Assembly: GCA_016748015.1 (NCBI GenBank)
Contig: JAAOMT010000776.1
Location: forward strand, 254,417-318,416
Length of the DNA stretch: 64,000 bases
Reading direction: 5' to 3'
Origin: Geosiphon pyriformis
Lineage: Eukaryota > Glomeromycota > Glomeromycetes > Archaeosporales > Geosiphonaceae
Shown: piece by piece, positions 45,481 to 57,557 of the stretch
Layout: each line of letters starts with the position of its first letter
Position numbering within the stretch: position 1 is the first letter of the stretch
Program-made: the position numbers and the translations under genes
The notes under the pieces: model-generated
Told to the model about the DNA's origin: nothing
Databases searched by the model: none
The model's input: only the letters and a program-made list of their open reading frames with translations

Positions 45481-47616
45481 TTTAGGTCAAGAGTCAGAAG
45501 CTGATCACTTTTTTGATACATGATCTACTGTTAATGATAAAAAGACTTCCAAAGTGTGCATTATGTTTGATAATAGTAAGAGCAAAGAAAGTATTCTGTA
45601 TTACTTAGCAAGAGTCAAAAAAATGTACCATAGATCCAAGTATTACAAATTTAAGATTACCAGAGATATTTTCATCAGAAAGGCAATAGACAAATATATG
45701 AAGAGTTTTTGTTCTAATAAAAAACATATGATCAAAAGTGTCTTGAAATAACTATTTCAGAAAATGGTATTTAATCATCTAATAGTAAATAATAATTTAA
45801 TTCTAGTACCTAGTAAGATTAAGTCTGCTATTAACATTATTATAGAAGGGTGAATGAGAAAATGTGTTGTCCTTAATTCTCTGCCTGCTTATTGGTCTAA
45901 TCAATATGTTCTTTTGAACTATGTTAATAATAATGCATTTTCAAATATTATGTATAATATCAAGTCTGATGAGTTTTTCCTGGTGGTTAAGAAAATAAAA
46001 AAGCTGCTGATGTTTTTGGTATTCCTAACAAACTTTGGAAGCATAAAAATGCTTAGGTTCTAAGTGGTTTGTTGGACATTCTTAATATATGCTTAGTGTT
46101 AAATATAGTATTTATACAGTAAAGACAGATTTGGGTTTCTATAATACCAAAATCTTATGACTGAGAAGAGACTCTTATTAATACTAGGTCTATAGCATTG
46201 ATTAAGACAACTCAAAAAATATTGTCTAAAATCCTGTCTGACAAAATATCTCTGGCCTACAGTAAATTTGGAGTCTTACATAGTAATAATTTTTTAGTCT
46301 TAAAAAATACATTCACTCAAACTCCAATTTTTGCTATTGGTTCAATAATTGAAAATGCACTGGAGAAGAACAGAAAGCTGTAATTAGTTTTCTAAGATAT
46401 GTGGAAAGCTTATGATTTAGTTAAATAGTTTCATTTGCAGAACAGCTTAGCTAAGATTAAGATGTGTCTCTATTTTATAGATTTTTTTAGAAGTATACAC
46501 AATAATCAAACCAATTAAATAATAATAAATTTTGAGCTCTCTAGTGAATACACTGTTTATGATGGCTTAAATCAAGAGAAAGTCTTTTTGCCACTGTTGT
46601 AAAGAATTTTTTATAATTCTTTGCTTTGTAAAGTCAAGAGACATAAACAATTGCATAGTTACAGACTGAGCTCAAAGTTTTTCACAAAAACTAACAAAAT
46701 TGATCCTAGGAGTGACAAAGTTTTTTTCTTTGCAGCTGGTGCCTTTGTTAATGATACTATTTGGATTGAAAATTGTATAGTAGCTGCACAATATATTTTA
46801 AACATTACAAGTAAGTTTTTTTTGATTAATAATATCTTAATCAATACAGACAAAACAGTTGCTATTTCTATTAACCAAGAAGCCAAAGAAGCTTTGTTGT
46901 CTATTAGTGGCTTTAATATCTTCATAGCCAAAAAGCATGAGTCTTATTGATATTTGAGAATTTTTTTCTCAACAGATGGCCTGTCTAAGCCAAGCTTAGC
47001 CAAAGCTCATTTAGATGTCAAATTTTTTTCTAATGTGGTTTTAAGGAAGGCCATTACTGAAAAGCAGTTTTTATATTTGGTTTTTGCTGTTTTACAGCTC
47101 ATAATTAGCTATAGGCTGTAGTTCAATTGTGTTTCAAAAAGTGTGTGTAAAAAGTGAGACAAAATGTTGAGAAAAAGATTAAAGCTCAAAGCCAATCTGC
47201 CCAAGGATTTTCTGAATGAAGCTTTGTATTATCTTAAATTATATGGTTTAAAAACTTTTGAACAAGTGCTAACTGAAAACCTGTTGGCTGGTTTGGTTAA
47301 TTTTACTAACACTAATGAAATCCTTAGCAAGCTATTTGAGCACAGAATTATAGAGTTGCAGACCACTAGCTGAATTTTCTGGTACTCTCTTTAAGTTCTG
47401 GTCAAGTTGTTAATTGATTCAATGAATTGTTTTTTGACTGGTATAATATATGCTCTCAATTTGTGCAACCTGTTTTTGGGTGGTAATCTGTCTGATGTTT
47501 TTTGGGCTAAGAATAGAATTGCAGTTCTAGATGTGTTAGACTTAGAGTCTTATTTGGGTGTAATGAAGTTTTTTAAAAAGTATAGTATTATGTTTGTAAA
47601 CCAGCTTCTAGATCAT
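45481..47616 (+). pseudogene. LINE-b ORF2, reverse transcriptase part
   Basis: Open pieces at 45554-45751, 45854-46063 and 46198-46383 (KTTQKILSKILSDKISLAYS, FGVLHSNNFLVLKN, IENALEKNRKL), then XDMWKAYDLV and YDGLNQEKVFLPLL (RT blocks 3-4). 46621-46950 follows, with AGAFVNDTIWIENC: the active-site FVDD has become FVND. Thumb and C-terminal region pieces lie at 47164-47373 (LRKRLKLKANLPKDFLNEAL) and 47407-47616 (SDVFWAKNRIAVLDVLDLES, FVNQLLDH). Cut by R6 at 47616 and continued at 60896. Non-LTR RT makes cDNA directly on nicked target DNA. Confidence 0.85.
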
Positions 47617-48399
47617 TGTTACTCATAAAAAAGAAAACAAATATAGAGAATAGTAGACCAATGAGGAAGTAGTAGTTAGTACATGAGCACATTGCTCAAC
47701 AATATGAGCATTGCTTAAAAAATCATAGCACATTGCTCAGAAATGTGAGTAATCTCATAAAACATAAAATTAAGTATATATAACAGTAACATTAGAAGCA
47801 GAAAAGACAGATTTCTCAGTTTAGATTTAATCTAAGCTACCTTTTACATTACAAATATCAATAAATAATTATTTTCCATCTCTATTCACTTTCCACTATT
47901 AATATTTTATGTTAATAATTGCTGACATTTAACTATACTAGAACAATAGCTCTTGATTACAGCTATTGACAAGATACTAATATTCATTGCCTTGGCTTAT
48001 TTCTTTATTTTTTTTTATTTTTTTTTTATTTTATTTTGCTTTGTTATTTCTTGTTGTTGACTAATTAATTAAAAAGTAAAAGTGTTGAGTTATTGACATC
48101 ATAGATAGCCTGATAAAAGACCCAGAAATAAGGGTATAAGATTTATAAATTAATGGATAGTTTACCAAAAGGGCACAACTGCCAGAATAAACTGGCTATC
48201 ATACTAAAGACAGAAATTAGGAAAATAACTTGAGAGATCAACCAAAACCAGCCATAGTGAATCTCTGTTTATTATACAAAGGATTCAACCAAAATCTTTA
48301 GATCATGAAAACCTTCAGAAATCAGCATCATTATATCAATTAAGCACCAAGTTATGGATTTGTTATTTGCTATAAGACCCCAAATAATCACTTGTAACA
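47617..48399 (+). repeat. R6 5' LTR
   Basis: TGTTACTCATAAAAAAGAAA to CACTTGTAACA. Subtype I hairpin module at 47690-47757: GAGCACATTGCTCAACAATA, TGAGCATTGC and GCACATTGCTCAGAAATGTG, i.e. repeated, partly palindromic copies of GCACATTGCTC. Confidence 0.93.
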
Positions 48400-48417
48400 T
48401 TTGGTGCTCTCTATAAG
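48400..48417 (+). other. R6 primer-binding site
   Basis: TTTGGTGCTCTCTATAAG directly follows the LTR. TGGTGCTCTCT would pair with a tRNA ending AGAGAGCACCA. The tRNA is not identified. Confidence 0.7.
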
Positions 48418-48479
48418 ATATAATCCTACAGAGAACCAGCATTAACAACAATCATCCAAAAGTAGCAGAATTAGAAATA

Positions 48480-50540
48480 ATAGGAACAAACCATTTAGGA
48501 TTTGCTAAATTTTTATTTCAACAGTACAGCCAACAATTGGGCTTAACCAACAACCATTATCCAGCGAAATCAGTCTTCAACTTTTATGTCAATAAAAGAA
48601 TCACAGATTTTCTGAAAAAACCAGTTAACATTGAATCAGCAAGGGAAAATTTTTATACAGAATTAATCTAACACACTAGCTTATTACAAAATTACAGTTT
48701 TGCACCAATTATTAAAGAAATTAATCAAGAAATTAAAAGATACATGCAACAACAATTCTCTATTACTTACACAGATAAAGGCAAAGGAAAGTTACAAATA
48801 CCAGCAGCAACTCCAAAAAAAATACAAGTATTAACATGAAAGAAACAAAGAATTGAATCTCCACTATATTCATTATATTATCACACACCTGGAAATACCA
48901 TTAATATTGCATTAGCAGGTGTGTCTACATCAAATGCAACATCAACATTTGGACAACTACCTTTCCAAAGTAAACAAAAGAAAGTGGAATTATTAGAAAC
49001 CTATGGTGATTACTTTGAAGGATTTAAATTGTGATCATCAACACCATTAAAATTCCAATCACTGCCATCTCCACCAGATTTTGGAACTACAAGTCCTTAG
49101 GAGATAATGACATTAGAAGAAAAAAAAGAAGGGAATCAAGAATTTAATTATTAAAATCCGATTGCAAAAAATCCAGAAGTTAAAACTCTGAATATTCAAA
49201 CCCAGCAAACTCAAAACAATCCAAACTCCAAGTTAATTAATTAGCAAAACTTATCTCTAGAAATCACCATTAATTAACAATCAATTGATCTGATTGCTGA
49301 ATTATTTCAACAGTCACCAGTACTATCCTAGCAATTACTACTTCAACTATCACAACAACCAAACTTGGATCCAATGGCCTATGCCCCAATAGCAAAACTC
49401 AAAAAATTCACAGGCAAAGAAAACAATGCCCAAGTATGACTGAATAATGTAAAAAAAGCCATTGTAGCCAACAGATGGAATGATTCATGAGTCGTACAAG
49501 CCATTCTATACTTCTTTCAGAATACCACTGACTTGTGGTATCAGAACTTGGTTAACAAACCTTAAGATTTCAATGCATTTAAGCTTGCATTCCTGCAATA
49601 TTTTAGCAATAATAATAGCATCAACTGATTGGCCAACACTTTTACTACCATCAAGCAAGAAGAAAATGAAGCAGTCACTACCTACTTGGGATGCTTCTAC
49701 AAAAATTTATGCCAAATTTAGGCCATACAGGCTGATTACTTTACAGTGCCACAAATCCTAAACCAATTCATTAGAGACCTGTGCAGTAGTATCCTTCAAC
49801 ATGTATGTCTATTGCATCTAGCAGACCTTCAAGCCACCATTACAAACATCAGAGATTTTGAAGCAGTGGAACTTGAAGCCAATCATGTTCAAGCTGTAAA
49901 TCTAGTAATGAATAGATTATCTGATTTGGATTCCAAATTGAAGCAATTCAGTGAATCAATTAATCAGAAATTAGAGAGATACTTAACTAACAACAATCAG
50001 GCAATTTATTAACTTCCTTAACAATACAATAATCAAGAAAACTCTAATCAACCGCATCCAACATCATTAACCAATTAACAGTGACAACAGGAAACATGTA
50101 ATTGTTACTATTATGGGAAACAAGAACACTTACAAATTGACTGCTGCTGTCACTTAAATAACTAATGATTGAAAAATCAGTATTGAAATCCTGATCACTG
50201 GTTTCAAACTCTGAGTTATCAACCCAATCCAGCACCATATAAACCAAATTACTTACCCATAACACAGCAGTTAATCTATTAACCATTAATTTATTAGCTT
50301 TCAACAACTGTAGTTTATTAACTGTAGTTATAATCTATTTATCAGTTGTAGTTCCAAGTAATTTATCAACCCCAACAAATTCCAACACTGCCATCAAACT
50401 CAGCTCAGATAACATCAGAAAATTCCGGATCAAAGATCACTCAAAACTGGAGATCAGCAATGGTTGTCCACCAACTGATTCTCAGCTCCTCAAACCAGTC
50501 ATCAAAATCATGCCAGTGGAGTTCAGGAACCAGGTATACC
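48480..50540 (+). pseudogene. gag: R6 gag
   Basis: The N-terminal block KSVFNFYVNKRITDFLKKPV lies near 48565-48630, followed by the linker with Gln-rich stretches. The capsid-like core has KLKKFTGKENNAQV (49400) and KPXDFNAFKLAFLQYFSNNN (49560-49620). The open C-terminal piece is 49746-50012 (LNQFIRDLCSSILQHVC, TNIRDFEAVELEANHVQAVN, LSDLDSKLKQFSESINQKLE). The zinc knuckle near 50100-50150 is reduced to YYYGKQEHLQIDC. Stops at Gln and Trp positions. A minus-strand stretch 50307-50044 is a shadow. Confidence 0.8.
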
Positions 50541-51120
50541 CAAAACCTGAGTTCTTAGAACTATTTAAGTCTCTTAATAACTCCAAAAGATACCACATCT
50601 TATAACTTGGAAATTAAACAAAAGCAGCCACTTACCAACAATATACTACCAGTAACCATTATTGAGAACAAATCACTTACTGCTATTTTCCCTTTTGAAC
50701 TTGAGAAACCAGTTGAAATGCCACTATTTAGTGGAGCTGCCCTAGAATCAAAACTCATTACTGCAATATATATAGATGCTAAAGTTGATGGCCAGCACAT
50801 TAAACTGATCCTAAACAGTGGATCAGCTGGCAGTATTATTACATAACAACTTATGGATCAATTAGATTACTGAGTTGATTGTGCTGCCAATGCACAAATA
50901 ATCACAGCTGATGAGACAATGAAGACTCCAATCAGTGAAATAAATGACTTCCTATTTAAAGTCAACAGCATTATAATACTAATTAAGGTATTAGTAATAG
51001 AAACAATTTAGTACCAAGCTTTTATTGGACACAACTGGTTGTCCAAAACCAATGCAGTGCTTAACTGGAACACTCAAGAACTACAGCTCAGTTAAAACAG
51101 CCATTACACATGTGTGCCAG
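50541..51120 (+). pseudogene. pol: R6 aspartic protease
   Basis: 50607-50846 (79 codons): LPVTIIENKSLTAIFPFELE, ITAIYIDAKVDGQHIKLILN and SGSAGSIIT, then stop. The active site is NSG rather than DSG, the only change in an otherwise perfect motif. Downstream AQIITADETMKTPISEINDF and QALIGHNWLSKTNAVLNWN complete the fold across stops. Confidence 0.8.
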
Positions 51121-51329
51121 CTTTTTGTGGTCATTTCAAGACCACTACCAATGACAAGCCACTCATTAAATTGGAAAAAGAAGAAAAAAAACTTACCTGA
51201 AAATCCTACCAAGTTTCCTGGGCTAACATTGAGCACAACAAGTTACCACCAGTACTTTCTTAGGACAACAAAGAGAAAGAAAAAAAAAAGATGCACCAGA
51301 AAAAAACATCACTACCAAGGAAATAACTA

Positions 51330-52050
51330 GTGGCTGGGAAAGATCCTACTCACATGAGCCATTAAAGCAACTGTTATATATTCTATTCAAATGCCAAGAT
51401 TGTGACAAGAAACTTTCTTTCTTAGGAGCTTGGATTGTGCTTAATAAAGATTACTGGACACGAACCCACTATTACTGCAAGCTGTATTACAGAAAATGGT
51501 ATGGTTACTCAAACTGGCAAGACAAGTAGGACAACAAATCATGTCTCACTTGTGAAGAATAATTACTCGACAAGAGAATGTAAAACAACATTCCTGGATG
51601 AGAAAAAATGTGCGACACTTCATGCCAGTACATAATCCTCATTAGTGACTGGGTAAGTCATGAGACTCTCATTACTGCAGCCTGGCACTGAGCAATTTTT
51701 TGTTTGGACAGTTACTCACACAATGAGAATGAAATCTAGCAAATGGCAAATGCCAAAGTTGAAAAAGCCATGTCCAGCAAAATATTGGAAATCAAAAATA
51801 ATCCTTTAGAACCAGTTGACATCATCTTTATTTTAAACTCTAATGCTTTTTTTGACATAGAGACAGATCCAGAAGAGTTTTACAAGTACTACCAGAATTT
51901 AGCATTTACAAGAGAAGAACAAAAACAGTGCTTGGAAGAGATAAACACCTGATTATGTGACTACTGTTTGATCCTATGTGACTTTCAGTATTGTAATAAG
52001 TGTAACCTCATTTACAATCTATTATTATGCATGATCTACACAATTTTAAA
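51330..52050 (+). pseudogene. R6 Cys-rich region
   Basis: CQDCDKKLSFLGAW, YYCKLYYRKWYGYSNWQDK, CLTCEE and CATLHASTXSSLVTG follow in order across frames (51390-51650). The helical segment 51743-51952 comes next: KVEKAMSSKILEIKNNPLEP, EEFYKYYQNLAFTREEQKQC. Then LCDYCLILCDFQYCNKCNLI (51955-52020) gives further Cys pairs. Equivalent to R3 17880-18560. Confidence 0.65.
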
Positions 52051-52760
52051 GAAAGAAGAACCAATCAACAGCTGCACATTAGAATTGGAATCAACTTTTA
52101 ATCCCGATTCAAACTCTGATAATAACAATGATAAAAACAATGGTTTTAGCTCTATGCAAATTGGCAAGAATAATTATGATAATTTAAACTCCAATTTAAA
52201 CTCAGAACAATATATTGCACTCCCTGATCTCACCAAAAAACAAACTTTAAAATGGTTCAGCAATAATGATGAAGGTATTATGCCAGAATGTGTGCATGAT
52301 ACTGATGCAAGATTTGATCTAAGGTATTCAGGAAAAAATGCCATCAAATTGGAACCATATTTGTGCACATGCATTGATCTGAAAATAGCCATGAAAATTC
52401 TAGCAATAACAATGGTTTAGTTAGCATCCAGGAGTAGTTTAGCAAAAAAAAAATCAACATCAGAGAAAGAATAATTGATGCAGGATATGTAGGAAATATT
52501 ATTGCAATGCTACAAAATGACTCGGAAAAAGCCTATATTATAGAGCCAAACAAAAAGATAGCACAGGCAATATTCCTGCCTCTAGTTAAAATAGCTTAAT
52601 TAGTATCAGTGGAAAACAGAGAAAAATTAGGAATTACAGCTAGAGAGATACAAGGATTTAGATTAATGAGTAGAATAGATGTACCAGTTAATATGGTAAA
52701 AGAAAAAGTTATTGACAAGAAAGAAATTATCTCCACTCATTAATCAATTTTCATTCCACC
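52051..52760 (+). pseudogene. R6 Asn-rich linker and dUTPase
   Basis: The open stretch 51968-52420 (150 codons) passes from the last Cys pairs through NSDNNNDKNNGFSS and LPDLTKKQTLKWFSNNDEGI to motif I, TDARFDLRYSGKNAIKLEPY, and CIDLKIAMKI. A stop at 52420 (Gln codon) is followed by LASRSSLAKKK (motif II). An A-run slip then moves motifs III-V into another frame; they can still be read to NRVDVPVNM-like codons near 52680. Inactive. Confidence 0.8.
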
Positions 52761-54500
52761 ATATGACCAGTACATGATAGTTATAGAGAAAAAAGTAAAA
52801 GATCAGATTCAGATTTTTGAAGCAGAAGCAAAACTTTGTGAATTAGGAGAGATTGGATTAGTTAATTTACACATACCAGCCAAAAACCACAGTTATATCA
52901 AAATTTTTATTTACAACAACATGAAAAATATTATCGAGATACCAGAAAGAACTATTATTAGATACTTAACCACCGAAATTGAAAAACAATCACCAAACCC
53001 CATTCCAGACTTTTCATAAATATGCAGATATATAGATATCACATTTCAAACAATATATGGACAAAAAAAATATTATTTGCTTCAGCCAGAACAATTAGAA
53101 CAGATGAACTTGGGAAACTTAAACCCACTTTAACAAATGCAATTCAAGATATTACTCAACAACTTCAATGACATCTTTGCCAGCAAAAATGAATTTGGCA
53201 GAACTGACATAATCCAGCACCAGATCAAGACTGGAAATACAATGCCAATCAACCAAAGTGCATATTAAATATTACCAGCCAGCCATGAGATTATTTGTTA
53301 AGAAATCAATTAAATGTTTGACAATAGGCTAATTCAGTTATCAATGAGCCCATGATCATCACTGGTAGTACTAATCCATAAAAAAAATGGGAAAATCTGC
53401 TTTTGTGTGGATTACTAGAAACTGAATGGAGGAACCAAAGGAGATAGTTATTTAACTTCAAAGATCCAAGAACTGTTTGATGCTTTTGGAGGAAAAAAAT
53501 GGTTTTCAACTTTAGACTTAGACAGTGGCTATTGGCAAGTAGTCATGAAACCAGAAGATAAAGAGAAAACAGCTTTTACAACTCGAAAAAAAAATTTTAA
53601 ATTTGAAGTAATGCCATTTGGCTTGATGAATACTCCCACCACATTTCAATGACTCATAGAAATTGTCTATACCAAACTGCTATAGAAATCAGTAGTCATG
53701 TATTTAGATAACACTAACATGTTCTCTAAAACATTCAATGATTATTTGCACCATCTCTAACAAGTATTTGAAAGACTAAGAAGAGCCAGATTGAAGCTAA
53801 ATGCCACCAAATGCTTCTTTGGCAAAACAAAATTGAAGTTTTTGGGACATGTCATAAGCAAAGATGGCATTAAGACAGATCCAGACAAAATTGAGATAAT
53901 CAAAAACTTTCCAGTACTCACCAACTTGACTGAATTACGAGCATTCTTGGAATTTGTGGGATACTATCACCATTTTATCAAAAACTTTTTCAAAATAGCA
54001 CAGTCATTACACCAGCTCCAAACAAAAAACACCAAATATGAATGAACAGAAATACAGCAAAAAGCTTTTGATACATTAAAAAAAAAACTTATTCAAGCTT
54101 TAATATTAATCTATCCAGATCATAGTAAGCCATTCATAATTACAACAGATGCGTCAGGTCAAGCATTGAAAGCAGTACTATCTCAGAAAAAACCAGATGG
54201 ACAAGAACACCCAGTAGCTTATACCAACAGAAGCTTAAATCCAGCTAAAAAGAACTATAGAACTCTAGCATTAGAACACTTAGCTATTTATTGGACTGTC
54301 ATTAAATAGAAAGAATACTTGAGTCAAAAGTTTGATGTTTACACTGATCATAAAGAATTGACTTCAATCCAAAAGCAAAAATTTGGAGACAATCATCATG
54401 CAAGATGGAAAATAGAACTTTTACTATTTAATTATACAATACATTACAAAAAAGGAAAAGAAAACAGAAATACCAACAGTTTGTTATGAATAAGACAAAT
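52761..54500 (+). pseudogene. pol: R6 reverse transcriptase / RNase H
   Basis: The dUTPase-RT linker is open at 52774-53019 (VNLHIPAKNHSYIKIFIYNN, IEIPERTIIRYLTTEIEKQ). RT: NEFGRTDIIQHQIKTGNTMP (53190), FGGKKWFSTLDLDSGYWQVV (53488-53545), VMPFGLMNTPTTFQ (53605) and YLDNTNMFSKTF (53703, second Asp lost). 53791-54045 is the connection (LKLNATKCFFGKTKLKFLGH, LRAFLEFVGYYHHFIKNFFK). RNase H keeps TTDASGQALKAVLSQKK (54140) and YTDHKEL (54340). Stops at 54044, 54306 and 54489 among others. Confidence 0.87.
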
Positions 54501-54535
54501 CTAAGAACATTTCAACCCAAAAATATAATAAAAAG

Positions 54536-55068
54536 ATGAATATACAAAAATACCAACAATTCCAACATTATATAAATACCAAATTGTTCAAGAAAAAATT
54601 ATCTCAAAAAAAACAAAATAACATAAAACAACAATCAAAATATTTTATCAACCATCAAAATATACTTTACCAAAAAAACAAAAGAAATTCAGATCAACCA
54701 ACCAGAGTAATTACAGAACCAAAAAAAGAGACAATATTATTTAATATGTACTCAGATCTAACAGCAAGACATTTTCATAAAAAAGCAATCATGGAAAGAA
54801 CCAGGAAAAGATACTATTAGCCATTTATGTATCCAGATATTATCCAATATGTTCAAAATTGTGATGCTTGTCAGAGAAGAGAAGGAACAAAACTCAGTGA
54901 ATCATTGAGACCAATCAAAGTAGGACAACTATTTGATCACATTAGAATTGACTTAGTTGGACCATTAACAATCACCAGCAGAGACAACAAATATATTGCC
55001 ATAGCCATGAATTATCTCACAAAATAGCCAGAAGCAAAAGTTATTTAAAGAGCAGATGCAAAATCCGT
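54536..55068 (+). pseudogene. pol: R6 integrase, N-terminal part
   Basis: 54536-54820 runs into the zinc domain (MYSDLTARHFHKKAIMERTR) and 54827-55027 has VQNCDACQRREGTK, HIRIDLVGPLTITSRDNKYI (first catalytic Asp) and AMNYLTK. The gene is cut at 55068 by R7, 20 or so codons before the second Asp. It resumes at 58563 after one copy of the target duplication. Confidence 0.87.
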
Positions 55069-56055
55069 TGTTATGGATAAACTTGGTGAGATATGGTGGT
55101 AATGTTTGGTGCTCTAATTTAGTATTTTAAGGTTGTATGTTTTTCACAGGATTGATGTTTATCAGTCTTTGAAGGTCTTTTCTGGATGAGAATTTACCTG
55201 TTGAGTTCTTTGGTTATAAGGCACAGAGTTTTGGTTTTCACTGATTGCAATTTTTTATAATGGTGAGCTTTTTTCTTTGAGCTAATGAGCACAACTGTTA
55301 GGGTTTGGCATTGTCTTTCACTCTTCTGGTAAGCTATCAAAATAATGTTAATATCTAAAAACCTAAGGGAAGCTTCCTTTTTTTATCAGGTTATTACAAA
55401 GTCTATTCCTAGACAGTTGATTTTTCTATGTTGCCATTCTACAAGAGAAAAATAAAAAAAATAAAAGAAAATAAAAGAAAAATAAAGAAATAAAGAAAAT
55501 AAAATAAAGAAATAAGTGTTCTGTCAATAGCCATGATTAAGAGCTATTGTGCCAGCAGATTAAGTAGTGGATAATAACATAAATTTGAAGAATTAAAGAG
55601 ATATTTTATTAATATAATTCTATTTTGGTTGATAGCAACTATCTTTGAAAGGAGGAGTATTTAATAATTATGACCTGTGAATCTAATTAACTCTGAGAGT
55701 TTAATTGATTCCTGAAAGTCTAATTTTCTTTCTGCATGTCTTTTTAACTTCTACAGCTACTTGTTTTTATACATTCTTTTGTTCTACAGGATTGCTTTTG
55801 ATTGCTTTACTATTGCTAGTTATTGTTTTGTTATTACTAGCTATTGCTTATTATTGCTAGCTATTGCTCATTATTGCTAGCTATTGTTCATTATTGCTAG
55901 CTATTGCTTGTTATTGTTAGCTATTGCTCATTATTGCTAGCTATTGCTTGTTATTGCTAGCTATTATTTGTGTTTGTTCTATGTTACTTCAAGTTGTAAC
56001 ATGTTTTTTTTGTCACATTTTCCCATGACTTTTTGGTTTTTCTACTTGGGTAACA
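55069..56055 (-). repeat. R7 3' LTR
   Basis: Plus reading TGTTATGGATAAACTTGGTG to TACTTGGGTAACA, 987 bp. Parts resemble the minus-strand LTRs of the main family (for example TTCTGGTAAGCTATC at 55328, the A-rich run at 55450, GAGCTATTGT at 55540), but the U3 side is replaced by a minisatellite (55803-55975). Confidence 0.9.
55803..55975. repeat. 20-bp minisatellite in R7 3' LTR
   Basis: About eight tandem copies of TTATTGCTAGCTATTGCTCA-type units; each half is itself a variant of a 10-mer (TATTGCTAGC / TATTGCTCAT). The core GCTAGC is palindromic. The equivalent array in the other LTR (58270-58460) has a different copy pattern. Confidence 0.85.
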
Positions 56056-56072
56056 TTATCTCTCTCTTTTAA
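56056..56072 (-). other. R7 polypurine tract (reverse complement)
   Basis: TTATCTCTCTCTTTTAA next to the LTR reads TTAAAAGAGAGAGATAA on the element strand, like the tracts of R3 and R6. Confidence 0.65.
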
Positions 56073-56740
56073 AATTGAGCTTCTGCAAAATCTTCTAAAT
56101 TTCTCTCTTGTTTCTATGTTGTTGCCATAATTTTTATTGCTATTTTTAAATCTATTTTGGTACGTAAATGATGTTTTTAAATTATAAGAGTCTGTTCAAA
56201 ATATCTAATTTCAAATCTTGTATTCATATTATGTGCACTTTCAGCCATAATGCCTTTATTATTATTACTGAATTGAGTTAATTTCTGCTCCATTGTAAGA
56301 TCTAAAAGTGTAATATATTGTTTAGTGTTTAAAATGGAGTTTAAATCATTGTTGTCATTGTTGGTGGAGTTTGAATTGTTGTCATCATCATCAGCAGAGT
56401 TTGAATCAAGATTAAGTTCTGATTCTGATTCTTGCTGATTGGTTCATCTTTCTTAGAGTTCAAATATATGATGTGTAGAAATGGATTGTGACTCAGGACC
56501 GTCAAGTAAGTTTTGATGATTTGTTGATCAATTTTGGTACTACTGATTCTCAAAATTTTTTTCTTCTCTAAGTCTTTTTTATATTGCCACTTTCCTAGTA
56601 CTGACTTTTGGCATGGAAGAAGGCAGTCTTTACACAAGTAAGTATAAATCTGGGTAGTTTTTTTCTGGAATTCTTCCAACAGGTTTTTAAATAATTGGAG
56701 TTTTGAATTTCTAGAGGTTTGACAGATTTTATCTGAAATA
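56073..56740 (-). pseudogene. R7 fragment of Cys-rich/linker/dUTPase region
   Basis: Minus-strand 56679-56341 (112 codons) starts EEFQKKTTQIYTYLCKDCLL, the counterpart of EEFYKHYQN...LC in R3, and runs to an Asn/Thr-rich linker. Nearer the LTR (56290-56090) the sequence aligns with 24130-24310 of R4: LTMEQKLTQFSNNNKGIM and motif I of dUTPase reduced to TRFEIRYF. The catalytic part (motifs III-V) is missing, so no enzyme could be made. It shows that R7 is a deletion derivative of the dUTPase family. Confidence 0.7.
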
Positions 56741-56744
56741 AGTT

Positions 56745-57440
56745 TCCTTGTACAATAGCGGAATTGGACTTATTGGGTTTTGAATGTTCAGGTTTTGAAT
56801 GATCAAGTCTTAAATAATCAGAGTTTTAACTTTAACAAGTTTTACCGAAGATAAGTTTCTTTCTACATTAGTGGAGTTGAAATTTATTGGGTTTTGAATG
56901 TTCAGGTTTTAAACTATTGGGTCTTGAAGAATCAGAGTTTTAATGAGTTTTATTGAAGGTAAGTTTCTTTATACAATAGCAGAATTGAAATTATTGGATT
57001 TTGAATAATTTTTGGAGTTTTTAATTTAACAAGTTTATTGAAAGTAAGTTCTTTATACAATAGTGGAGTTGAAATTATTGGATTTCGAATAATTTTCGGA
57101 ATTTTTAATTTAATAAGTTTATTAAAGGTAAGTTTTTTATACAATAGCAGGGTTAGAATCATTGGGTTTTGAATAATTTTTGGAGTTTTTAATTTTAACA
57201 AGTTTTTGAACAATTGGGTCTTGAATAATTGGAGTTTTAATTTAATGAGTTTTATGAATTTATTAAAGATAAGTTTCAAATGTTCAGAGTTTTAATGATC
57301 GGATTTTAAATAATTGGAGTTTTAATTTAACAAGTTTTATGAGTTTATCAAAGGTAAGTTTTGAATGTTCAGAGTTTTAATAATTGGGTTTTAAATAATC
57401 AGAGTTTTAATTTAATAATTTTTTCAAAGGAAATGCTAAA
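56745..57440. repeat. 84-bp tandem repeat in R7
   Basis: Units such as AGTTCTTTATACAATAGTGG...AAAGGTA recur about every 84 bp, with shorter partial units on both sides. 84 is a multiple of three, and on the minus strand the array stays open for 109 codons (57279-56950) as near-identical 28-residue repeats (KTPKIIQNPIIS, LLYKELTFNKL). Whether it was ever translated is unknown. Confidence 0.8.
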
Positions 57441-57540
57441 ATAAAGATTTTGCAAATCCTAAGTGATTTTTTCTTTGTTTTCTCTTGGTCTTTCACTTTT
57501 GTGAATTTTTGGAGGGCTTGGTCTTTGTGGATTTATAATC

Positions 57541-57557
57541 TTACAAAGAGCACCAAA
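57541..57557 (-). other. R7 primer-binding site (reverse complement)
   Basis: TTACAAAGAGCACCAAA abuts the right LTR; on the element strand it reads TTTGGTGCTCTTTGTAA, the same site as in R3, R6 and R8. This fixes the element orientation. Confidence 0.75.

Noticed and set aside
55803-55975. Regular 20-bp repeats resembling a CRISPR array
   Set aside because: Repeats are contiguous with no unique spacers, lie in an LTR, and the genome is eukaryotic.
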